Source: Candidatus Sumerlaeota bacterium
GTDB taxonomy: Bacteria; Sumerlaeota; Sumerlaeia; JADFCT01
Assembly: GCA_026398575.1 (NCBI GenBank)
Contig: JAPLSP010000308.1
Location: 1 to 6,289 of the forward strand
Reading direction: 5' to 3'
DNA length: 6,289 bases
Part shown: in pieces, positions 1 to 6,166 of the stretch
Layout: each line of letters begins with the position of its first letter
Numbering within the stretch: position 1 is the stretch's first letter
Made by a program: the position numbers and the translations under genes
The notes under the pieces: model-generated
The model's database searches: none
What the model was told of the DNA's origin: nothing
The model's input: only the letters and a program-made list of their open reading frames with translations

Positions 1-8
1 TTGAGATA

Positions 9-50
9 GAACACGGATGGGGCGGATCGGGCGGATTAACACAGATTTTT
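9..50. repeat. Short 9-bp-period repeat at the left edge
   Basis: Units GAACACGGA, TGGGGCGGA and TCGGGCGGA lead into TTAACACAGATTTTT. The CACGGAT...ACACAGATTTTT layout resembles short dispersed repeats I know from intergenic regions of several bacterial phyla. The left end may lie outside the window. The rest of 1-152 shows no gene. Confidence 0.55.
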
Positions 51-63
51 CCGTAGTTTGCGC

Positions 64-85
64 GAACGACAACATGTTGTCGTTC
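64..85. repeat. Perfect 22-bp palindrome downstream of the GH2 gene
   Basis: The two arms GAACGACAACA and TGTTGTCGTTC are exact reverse complements with no spacer. It begins 67 bp beyond the GH2 stop codon. As RNA it could form a 9-bp stem with a CATG loop, but no T-run follows in the direction of transcription, so it is not a standard intrinsic terminator. It could be a protein-binding site, a dispersed palindromic element or a factor-dependent 3' end. Confidence 0.85.
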
Positions 86-152
86 ATATTTTGATAATGG
101 GATAACTTTGGCCGGGCTTTGATCAGGGCGTATCCTGAATATGCAAGGCGCG

Positions 153-3100
153 CTATTTTGTGGATTGGGGGTCCTCCAATTCCGCCGCGGTTTCGATCTG
201 GTGGAGATAGTCGGGATTGTTCGAGCCGATTCGCACGGCCAGTGTCCCGGGCGTGGCGCCATCCAACTGGTTCGATACCACTTTGATCAGGAAGTGATTC
301 CAGCCTTTCTTCAAGGGCGCGCCGTCGAAAACAGAGAGCATCCGATAATCCGCAGGCTCGGTCCGTCCCGGCTGCAATTCCTGACCGTTGAGGAAGAGGC
401 GCAATTTTTCAGACGCGTAGCAGAGCGTGGTGAATCGCGGCGCGTCCGGTCCGGCGGTCAGGAGGTCATCCAATGCGCGCGGGCTTTTGATCCAGTAGCT
501 GAAATAAGCCGCATAGGCAGCGCGCGGGCCATCTTGTTTGAGTTGATTGAAAATGAAGCGATCGCGGCTGGGACTGACGACCGGCTGCCATGTCAGTCCG
601 CCGCATGCTGTTCCCTTTTTGGGCGAAGCCGCTGCAGCGCCGAGGAAGTCCCTGGACAGCGCGGTTTCCAAATCGGGCGCGCCGAAGCGGCCAATTCCGA
701 GCGCGCTGATCAATGCGTTTTTATCGTCGAAGGCGGCCTGCGTGGTTTCGCGCGCCTGGCGAAGCTTGATCCCCATGTTGGAAAACAGTTTGCGCCAGAG
801 CGCGTCGGCGGCGGGCGAGGCCATGCGCCAATCCATCGAACAAAGCGCCCATTTACCTTTGCCCTGTTCGCGCTCGACCAGCGCGGCGCCAGCGGGCTTG
901 ATGAGGTGTTCGTAGAGAACCACCGCGGCGCATTTGCCGGTTTCAGGGCGGTTGTTGAACAGCGACCAGTCGGTGGCGCCTGCTTCGAGCAGCACGCGGC
1001 CTTGATCAACGAAAGGCCCGGCAAGACCGCGCTTCAGGATCAGCCTATCGCCCGAGGCTTCGGCAAAATAAAGGTCGGCAAGGCTGAGACTTGAAATCCA
1101 GGGATGCTCGGCGCGGCGAATCAGCGCTGTGGCCTGGCGCGTCGTCAGCATTACTGGCGCAGGCAGCAGCCGACTCGCTGCCTCGGCGTCGGCGCGTTCC
1201 TGTCCAAGCATGACGAGCGCGATGCCTCCGCGATCCAGCGTCGCGCTGATATCGGATTTTATTTTATCGAACGATGAGGCGGCCAAACTGTCTCCGGCTA
1301 TAATGAGCATAGCCGCGCCCGCCGCCGCGCTCGTGCCCGCGCCCGCGCCTGCGCCCTCCTGCATGAACGGAACTCCCAGCGCTTCCAGTCTGCGAAAAAG
1401 CGCGCTGCCGCGGTCGCCGATGAAACCAACTTGTTCGATTGCCGGCGCGGCGGGCGGCTGCGGAAGCGGCTTGATTTCAGGATGATGATCCCACGGGCAT
1501 GGCTGCGGACCGTCCTTGGCGAGCGCCGCTTTTTGCGCCTCGAACATCGGCAGCGGCTTATAGAGCGGAAGGCCGGAATCCCAGCCCGGATTGAGCGTAG
1601 CGACATAGGGCGGCAGACGCTCGGGCTGCATGCCGGGTTTGCCTTCCTGAAACGGCTTTTCAAAAAATATCCCATCGCGATCGTTGGGCAGGCGGCTGAA
1701 ATCGCGATAACCGAAATTGAGATGCTCGATGCCGAACCACGCGGTCTCGCTCGCGGAATAGAAGGCCAGCTTGGGGCGGGCCATCTTTACGATGTTGTCG
1801 TAAACATCAATCGCGAGCGCTTCGTTGCGGCCCAGGTAGCTCTCATAAGCGCGCTCACCGTTGAACGTGGCGAGCTGCTTGGGCGTCGCGTAGTATGTCC
1901 CGCCGGATTCGCCGACCATCAGAGGCTTGTCGAGATTGGGCAGGCGATCGAGCGGCGTTCCATGGCCGAAGTGTTTGCTCCACACCGGCAGCGCGCCGCG
2001 CAAATCCTCGTCGCCATCGCAGGAAATCCACTCGCGCGTCGGATCGATCTTGCGCGCGCGCGCGCCTAATTCCGCCAGCTGCGCATACCAGCGGTCGGCG
2101 TCCTCCTTGGAAACCTGGTTGAGATTGAAGATCGCAAACAACTCGTTGCCCATGCTCCACCCGACGACGCTGGGATGATTTCGGTCGCGCAGGACAAGGC
2201 CGTCGTAGTGTTCGGCGAATCGCTGCCAGGCGATGGGCTCTTCGAAGTTCAATGCGATGGAGCTGCCGAAGAGCGCCGTTTCATCCAGCACGACGATGCC
2301 CATCTCATCGGCCAGGTCCAGATAATGTCGCGGATGAATTTGCGCATGAGGCCGAACCGCGTTGCCGCCGAAATCCTTGATCATCCGATACCACGCCCAC
2401 GCATAGCGGCGCGACATGCTGTATGGCCCGAAGGGATGCAGCAGATCGCCGAACAGCTGAATCGGGGCGCCGTTGAGCAGCAGGTTGCTCCCGGATATCC
2501 TGAACTGCCTCCAGCCGAATCGTTCATAGCGGCGATCGAGCGTTTGGCTGTCTTGCGTCAGCGAAAGAAGCGCGGCATAAAGATTCGGCGTATCGGGCGT
2601 CCAGAATTTGAGCCGCCCTGTGACCGGCTCGCGCAGCGTCACGGTGAGTTTTTCGCCCGGCTTGAGAGCGATTTGCTTCGCCGTCAGCGCCATCACCGCC
2701 GGCCCCAACTTCCAGTTCGGTTCCGGCGCGGAGAGCGTATCGGCGCCGGCAAGGTTCAGCCATGGAGCGATTTCGCCACCGAGCGTCACCATGCGCTCGC
2801 GGTCGCCGTCGTTGCGCAATGTGACCTCGAGTTCGAGCGCGTCTTGGTCCACCAGCGGTTTGACAAACACATCCTCGACGCGGACAGCGGGCAAACCGAG
2901 CAGGAACACGTCCTGCCATAAGCCGACGAGCCGCTCAGTCTCCGAGCCGCATGGATACGGCATGCGCATTTTGGGGTAGCGCGCGCTGCGCTTGTTGAAG
3001 AGCGCATGCGCGCGGACGCCAACCAGCAACTCGTTGTCTTTACCGCGTTTCACCAAGCGGGTGATGTCGAGTTCGAACGGAAGGTATTTGTCGAAATGCG

Positions 3101-3740
3101 ATCCGGCGGGTTGTCCGTTGACGAGAACCTGACACTCGCCCGCCACCGCCTCGAATCGCAGCACAACGCGCCGGTCCGCCCAATCCGCCGGAACGTGAAA
3201 CGCGCGCGCCAACCATCCCATCTCCACATTATCCCACGCCGCCGGGTAGCTGGGAAAATAAAGCGCCCCAGGCTCGTAGGGATGATCAGTCCCCTCCCCC
3301 GCCTTTCGCCTTCCCCCCCAGGTATTCACATTCCAAGGCGAAGGAATCTTAACTGGGAGCGCCACTGGGAGCGCCACTGGGAGCGCCACTGGGAGCGCCA
3401 CTGGGAGCGCCGGCATCCTGCCGGCGAGTGGCAGCGCCGGCGTCTCCCCGGCGTCTCGCACAAAACCCTCCGGCAACCCTACCGCCTGAAACAGCCACCG
3501 CCCATTCAAACAAATCTCCAGCCGCATCGGCTGCTCCATCGGCTTGACCCACCCCTCCGCAGGCGCAAAGTCGCGCGTGAATGGCGCCGCCGAGGGAGCA
3601 GCAACCGTCACAGCCATCAGGTTAACATTGGCATTGCCATTAGTGATTTCAGCGGCGCCAAGATGTTTTTCTGAAACAACACCGAGGCACAAAAGACCAA
3701 GGAGGACCATCCCCTTCATGAGTTCTAGTTTTATTTTCAT
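153..3740 (-). CDS. Secreted family 2 glycoside hydrolase (beta-galactosidase/beta-glucuronidase type) with C-terminal amidotransferase-like and beta-sandwich domains
   Basis: The 1195-residue product hydrolyses a terminal beta-linked sugar by a retaining double-displacement mechanism, by family. Residues 1-30 are a signal peptide (MKIKLELMKGMVLLGLLCLG), so it acts in the periplasm or outside. The N-terminal jelly-roll spans about 75-285 (LNGRWLFQ, VKIPSPWNVNTWGG, RFEAVAGECQVLVNG), followed by an Ig-like domain about 290-405 and a TIM barrel about 410-700. Family signatures are clear: NAVRPHAQIHP (Arg463, His465), the acid/base in RNHPSVVGWSMGNE (Asn532-Glu533) and the nucleophile Glu611 in PLMVGESGG. 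The 78-residue gap between the glutamates fits the family. Residues about 770-990 look like a class I amidotransferase or beta-galactosidase trimerisation fold without an obvious catalytic cysteine. Residues about 1045-1175 look like a carbohydrate-binding beta-sandwich (LRLFLNGQEL, LKKGWNHFLIKV). Residues 94-130 are translated palindromic repeat. It follows the PA14-like gene by 112 bp and probably shares its transcript. Substrate specificity is not readable. Confidence 0.93.
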   Translation of the reverse strand: MKIKLELMKGMVLLGLLCLGVVSEKHLGAAEITNGNANVNLMAVTVAAPSAAPFTRDFAPAEGWVKPMEQPMRLEICLNGRWLFQAVGLPEGFVRDAGETPALPLAGRMPALPVALPVALPVALPVALPVKIPSPWNVNTWGGRRKAGEGTDHPYEPGALYFPSYPAAWDNVEMGWLARAFHVPADWADRRVVLRFEAVAGECQVLVNGQPAGSHFDKYLPFELDITRLVKRGKDNELLVGVRAHALFNKRSARYPKMRMPYPCGSETERLVGLWQDVFLLGLPAVRVEDVFVKPLVDQDALELEVTLRNDGDRERMVTLGGEIAPWLNLAGADTLSAPEPNWKLGPAVMALTAKQIALKPGEKLTVTLREPVTGRLKFWTPDTPNLYAALLSLTQDSQTLDRRYERFGWRQFRISGSNLLLNGAPIQLFGDLLHPFGPYSMSRRYAWAWYRMIKDFGGNAVRPHAQIHPRHYLDLADEMGIVVLDETALFGSSIALNFEEPIAWQRFAEHYDGLVLRDRNHPSVVGWSMGNELFAIFNLNQVSKEDADRWYAQLAELGARARKIDPTREWISCDGDEDLRGALPVWSKHFGHGTPLDRLPNLDKPLMVGESGGTYYATPKQLATFNGERAYESYLGRNEALAIDVYDNIVKMARPKLAFYSASETAWFGIEHLNFGYRDFSRLPNDRDGIFFEKPFQEGKPGMQPERLPPYVATLNPGWDSGLPLYKPLPMFEAQKAALAKDGPQPCPWDHHPEIKPLPQPPAAPAIEQVGFIGDRGSALFRRLEALGVPFMQEGAGAGAGTSAAAGAAMLIIAGDSLAASSFDKIKSDISATLDRGGIALVMLGQERADAEAASRLLPAPVMLTTRQATALIRRAEHPWISSLSLADLYFAEASGDRLILKRGLAGPFVDQGRVLLEAGATDWSLFNNRPETGKCAAVVLYEHLIKPAGAALVEREQGKGKWALCSMDWRMASPAADALWRKLFSNMGIKLRQARETTQAAFDDKNALISALGIGRFGAPDLETALSRDFLGAAAASPKKGTACGGLTWQPVVSPSRDRFIFNQLKQDGPRAAYAAYFSYWIKSPRALDDLLTAGPDAPRFTTLCYASEKLRLFLNGQELQPGRTEPADYRMLSVFDGAPLKKGWNHFLIKVVSNQLDGATPGTLAVRIGSNNPDYLHQIETAAELEDPQSTK
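1311..1355 (-). repeat. Low-complexity Gly/Ala codon run in the GH2 gene
   Basis: GGC/GCG-type codons alternate to give GAGAGAGTSAAAGAA (residues 796-810), with hexamer-like GCGCCC units on the plus strand. It lies in a loop ahead of the strand MLIIAGDSL in the amidotransferase-like domain. It probably expanded by slippage and is unlikely to have its own function. Confidence 0.7.
3352..3455. repeat. Palindromic repeat, copy D: two hairpin modules plus five 12-bp feet, inside the GH2 coding region
   Basis: Five exact 12-bp units ACTGGGAGCGCC run from 3352 to 3411 and lead into the palindrome GCGCCGGCATCCTGCCGGCG (3407-3426). A second module with CGCCGGCGTCTCCCCGGCG follows (about 3435-3453). 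These are the same foot and core as copies A and C. On the minus strand the frame stays open and gives RDAGETPALPLAGRMPALPV and then ALPV repeats (GH2 residues about 95-130). The insert sits in a loop of the N-terminal jelly-roll, between LNGRWLFQAVGLPEGF and KIPSPWNVNTWGG. Confidence 0.92.
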
Positions 3741-3748
3741 AGCGCGGT

Positions 3749-3755
3749 CTTCCTC
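3749..3755 (-). promoter_or_regulatory. Ribosome binding site of the GH2 gene
   Basis: The minus strand reads GAGGAAG, with 8 nt between it and the ATG at 3738-3740. It fixes the start at 3740. The longer in-frame ATG at 3824 would add 28 residues translated mostly from the 9-bp spacer repeat, placed ahead of the signal peptide. Confidence 0.75.
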
Positions 3756-3790
3756 ATTGTTGATTGAGATAAGAGATCGGATGGGAGCAG

Positions 3791-3844
3791 TGGACGACGT
3801 GGACGGAGTGGACCGAGTGGACACAGTGGATGAGATGGATGAAG
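3791..3844. repeat. Six 9-bp tandem units (TGGACxxxG) in the spacer before the GH2 gene
   Basis: The units start at 3791, 3800, 3809, 3818, 3827 and 3836: TGGACGACG, TGGACGGAG, TGGACCGAG, TGGACACAG, TGGATGAGA, TGGATGAAG. Read on the plus strand they would give a Val-Asp-x period, but no gene there is credible. The array lies just after the repaired stop of the PA14-like gene and about 50 bp before the GH2 ribosome binding site. No promoter motif is clear in the remaining spacer (3741-3790). Confidence 0.9.
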
Positions 3845-3852
3845 CGGTCTTG

Positions 3853-3998
3853 TTAATGACTCAGCCACGCGCCGGGCATTGGCTGCTTTGCCGTGCCTGG
3901 TCCTGAAACTTCCAATGCGGGTGTGCCCTTCCACATTTCCTCTTCCTGCCAAACCATCCAAAATTCGTTTCGGAATTGCTTCCAGCGATAATCAAGTA
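3853..3998 (-). other. Frameshifted true 3' end of the PA14-like gene
   Basis: After Tyr685 (codon 3998-3996) the annotated frame yields IIAGSNSETNFGWFGRKRK, unlike a PA14 ending. The adjacent frame, from the GAT codon at 3993-3991, reads DYRWKQFRNEFWMVWQEEE, then MWKGTPALEVSGPGTAKQ, then PMPGAWLSH and a TAA at 3853-3855. The SGPG and final aromatic/small-residue tail are typical of PA14-like carbohydrate-associated domains, and the join LKVAY-x-DYRWKQ is natural. Only two bases (3995-3994) remain where one codon is needed, so one base has been lost, or two gained, near 3994-3998. Repaired length would be about 732 residues. There is no long homopolymer at the site, so both a real mutation and a consensus error are possible. 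Confidence 0.8.
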
Positions 3999-6050
3999 AG
4001 CCACTTTCAGACGATGAGAACCTTCGGCCAGCGGGGCGCACCAGATGTTTTCGCAATGCAGCGCCGGCGTTGGGAACCATTCTTCGTCATCAATGAATAC
4101 GCGCAGATCGTAGCCGGCGTCCATCGTCGGCGTATAGAGATGTATGGGCGCATAAAAGGAATAAACGCCGGAGGCAGGTATCTTCACCCATCCATCGTAG
4201 CGGACGGCATAGGCGCGATCCGTGGCGCGCAGCTTGGACAACATGGGCGCATCAAGCAACGCGGAGGCGACGCCCGAAGACTTCGGCTGCAGCACGCCCT
4301 CATAGCCGGCATACGCGAACAGCGTCGGCCAGTCGCCTTCGAAGTATTCGTACTTCAATCCGGGCGCGGAATCCGCCGCAGCGGCGCGCGCGGGCATCAA
4401 GGGGCGTTTGCGGAAAATCGCCGTGATGGTCTTGCCGCACTCGACGCCAGTGAATCTCCAGGGAGTCTGCTTCAAGCCTTTGCGAAATGTGCGGACCTTG
4501 ACCATCGCCGTCTTGTCGAGCGAAAAGGGCGCCGCATAGAGCTTCGATTCCAACGTGGGATCGGCGCCGTCTAACGTGTATCGGAATTCCAAGTCATCGG
4601 TCTTTTGCGTGGGAATCTCGAATGAGACGTTGACGCTATCGGTGAAGACGTTTTGCTCGGGCAGGATGCGGATTGTGTCAATCGGACGGCGGATCAATTG
4701 CGAATTGCGGATCGAGAATTGCGGATTACGGATTGCGGATTGCGGATTAATAGCGTTTGATTGAGGAACGAGCTCGAATTCAAAATCGGGGGCGGGAACT
4801 GCGGAGGGTTTTCCGGCGATTAGCATGGCCGCGCAGCCCAATACGATGCCGTTCATTGCGCCGTCCGGATGCTTCACCACCAAAAGCGATTCGGCGTCGG
4901 CTGCGACCGGGCCACACACGAGGCGATTCACCGGCTTGGGGCCGCTCTGGAACCAGACTTGCGCGCCCGTTCGCGTCACTGCGCGGCATCCCATCACGCC
5001 GCCCTCGCCTTTCAGTTCCTGAATTTCGCGCACGTCGTTATCGAATTGCTTTGCGACATCATCGCCCCCCGGGCGCGAATAAAGCGCGGTGACGAATACC
5101 TGATTGCCCGCGCCGTTCCATCGAACCGATACCGGACGCACGGGCGCCTGCTTCGAGAATGCATCCGGAGACCGCCCATTTTTTAGCGCCACCTGGATCG
5201 TTTCGAGTGGCGAGGCCTTCAGGAGGTCGTGTTCCTGCTTGCCGTTCAGCACATTCGCGAGCTTCAGCGGCGCCGGGGCGAAGCAATAGAGCGAGACGTT
5301 ATCAAACCCCGGATTGTCCGTGCGGATGCGGCGCTCCTTTTCATTCTCTTCAACCATCGCAACGCGCGCCGCGGCGAGCAGCCGCACACGGTCGGCGAAT
5401 CCTGCTTCGGCAATCCGGACCGGCAAGGAATAAAACTGCGTGTATTCGCGTTCCTTGGCGCCTTTGTTTTCGATGTGATCGCACACAATCCACAAGCCTT
5501 CGCCGCGAACCCCGAAGGTCTGCCGCAACGCCGTCACATCGGTGATCGGCTCGGGATCCCCGTCGGGAATCGCCTGGCGGTATAACCCATAATCATCGCT
5601 GTATTGGCGGCGATGGCGCGCATAAGGCGCGTCCTGTTTCGCCTCGGCGAAATCGAAACGCGCCGAAGTGTGGAAGCGGCTGTCCGTCACGTTCCGCCCG
5701 GCCTGGCCGCAGTATTCCGTCTTGCCGCCCGTGGCTAGTTTGCCAATGTAGCGATTATCCGGTTTGCGGTCCACGACCAGACCGTGCGCCTCGTCGCCGC
5801 CCCACCGGACGATACGGCCATTTTCGACTTTGATCATCCTGCCGCCGTCGTTGACGCGCGCGGCTTGTTTGCCGTTCCATTTAATGATCGCCGCCGCTTC
5901 CACGTTCAGGCAGATCACGCCATCGGGCTGCGGCGCAATCAAAGGAGCGCTTTTCATGCAATCCTGCTCCGTGGCGCCATGGCACGGCGCGACAAACGCA
6001 GCTAACAGCAGGGCGATGCTGAACGCATGGATTTGAGAAAGGCGGATCAT
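3861..6050 (-). CDS. Secreted multidomain protein: heparinase-type beta-sandwich, chitobiase C-terminal and PA14-like domains; 3' frameshift
   Basis: As read, this is a 729-residue protein, probably exported and non-catalytic. Residues 1-26 form a signal peptide (basic MIR, then the hydrophobic SIALLLAAFVA). Residues about 55-415 resemble the C-terminal beta-sandwich of heparinase II/III lyases (for example LRQTFGVRGEGLWIVCDH near 175-192), but the alpha-toroid that carries the lyase active site is missing. A 7-aa-period stretch at 433-453 is repeat-derived. Residues about 468-525 match the chitobiase/beta-hexosaminidase C-terminal pattern (FRYTLDGADPT then SKLYAAPFSL). Residues from about 565 are PA14-like (LKYEYFEGDW, YDGWVKIPASGVYSFY, DDEEWF). 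From residue 686 the frame is wrong: the true tail is in the adjacent frame to 3853. The ATG at 6050 is chosen because it precedes the signal peptide and the frame is closed a little upstream with no other start. No Shine-Dalgarno is visible. The likely role is carbohydrate binding or scaffolding alongside the downstream GH2 enzyme. Domain names are by eye. Confidence 0.85.
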   Translation of the reverse strand: MIRLSQIHAFSIALLLAAFVAPCHGATEQDCMKSAPLIAPQPDGVICLNVEAAAIIKWNGKQAARVNDGGRMIKVENGRIVRWGGDEAHGLVVDRKPDNRYIGKLATGGKTEYCGQAGRNVTDSRFHTSARFDFAEAKQDAPYARHRRQYSDDYGLYRQAIPDGDPEPITDVTALRQTFGVRGEGLWIVCDHIENKGAKEREYTQFYSLPVRIAEAGFADRVRLLAAARVAMVEENEKERRIRTDNPGFDNVSLYCFAPAPLKLANVLNGKQEHDLLKASPLETIQVALKNGRSPDAFSKQAPVRPVSVRWNGAGNQVFVTALYSRPGGDDVAKQFDNDVREIQELKGEGGVMGCRAVTRTGAQVWFQSGPKPVNRLVCGPVAADAESLLVVKHPDGAMNGIVLGCAAMLIAGKPSAVPAPDFEFELVPQSNAINPQSAIRNPQFSIRNSQLIRRPIDTIRILPEQNVFTDSVNVSFEIPTQKTDDLEFRYTLDGADPTLESKLYAAPFSLDKTAMVKVRTFRKGLKQTPWRFTGVECGKTITAIFRKRPLMPARAAAADSAPGLKYEYFEGDWPTLFAYAGYEGVLQPKSSGVASALLDAPMLSKLRATDRAYAVRYDGWVKIPASGVYSFYAPIHLYTPTMDAGYDLRVFIDDEEWFPTPALHCENIWCAPLAEGSHRLKVAYLIIAGSNSETNFGWFGRKRKCGRAHPHWKFQDQARQSSQCPARG
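4693..4749 (-). repeat. 7-bp tandem repeat (AATCCGC type) translated inside the PA14-like gene
   Basis: On the minus strand the heptamer AATCCGC and its variants (AATCCGT, AATTCTCG, AATTCGC) recur over about 57 bp. Since three 7-bp units make seven codons, the protein shows a seven-residue period: NPQSAIR, NPQFSIR, NSQLIRR (residues about 435-455). It lies in the linker between the heparinase-type sandwich and the chitobiase-type domain, and the frame is kept on both sides. From general experience, NPQSAIRNPQ-like peptides occur in unrelated bacterial proteins as translated intergenic repeats. Confidence 0.85.
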
Positions 6051-6086
6051 ACTGGGAGCGCCGGCATCTCTGCCGGCGTGTGCATT
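6051..6086 (+). repeat. Palindromic repeat, copy A, abutting a start codon
   Basis: The copy consists of one 12-bp foot (ACTGGGAGCGCC, 6051-6062) running into the palindrome GCCGGCATCTCTGCCGGC (6060-6077) and a GTGTGCATT tail. It touches the ATG of the downstream gene at 6048-6050. In the transcript the hairpin base would lie 9 nt before the start codon, filling the place where a Shine-Dalgarno sequence would be. Confidence 0.85.
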
Positions 6087-6105
6087 CCATTAAATGGTTT
6101 AGGCG

Positions 6106-6140
6106 CAGGGAGCGCCGTTTTCCTTGCCGGCGTGCGCATT
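6106..6140 (+). repeat. Palindromic repeat, copy B (degenerate)
   Basis: This is a diverged copy in the same orientation as copy A. The two align without gaps over about 35 bases, sharing GGGAGCGCCG at the left, TGCCGGCGTG on the right and an ending GCATT. One arm of the palindrome has drifted (GCCGTTTT in place of GCCGGCAT), so the hairpin is weakened. It appears to be an older or decayed member of the family. Confidence 0.7.
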
Positions 6141-6166
6141 CTCGGTTGGCTGATGAAGCGAATGAG

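Noticed and set aside
64..85. Intrinsic terminator of the GH2 gene
   Set aside because: The hairpin is AT/GC mixed and no T-run follows in the direction of transcription.
141..1094. Plus-strand open frame of 317 residues opposite the end of the GH2 gene
   Set aside because: It is antisense to a gene with clear family motifs, has no signal peptide, domain or ribosome binding site, and long stop-free antisense frames are expected at this GC content. The same holds for the plus-strand frames at 1431-2069, 2175-2921, 3006-3674 and 3879-4574.
3352..3455. CRISPR array
   Set aside because: The units are 12-bp direct tandem copies without spacers and lie in a coding frame; no cas gene is present.
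3741..3824. Longer GH2 start at 3824
   Set aside because: The extra 28 residues are translated mostly from the 9-bp spacer repeat and would precede the signal peptide; the ATG at 3740 has a well-placed GAGGAAG.
3544..3906. Plus-strand frame with a Val-Asp-x repeat
   Set aside because: Its repeat is simply the 9-bp array read as protein, and the rest is antisense to the GH2 and PA14-like genes.
3991..3998. Programmed ribosomal frameshift
   Set aside because: No slippery heptamer, stop-codon pause or downstream structure is evident; a simple indel or consensus error explains the data.
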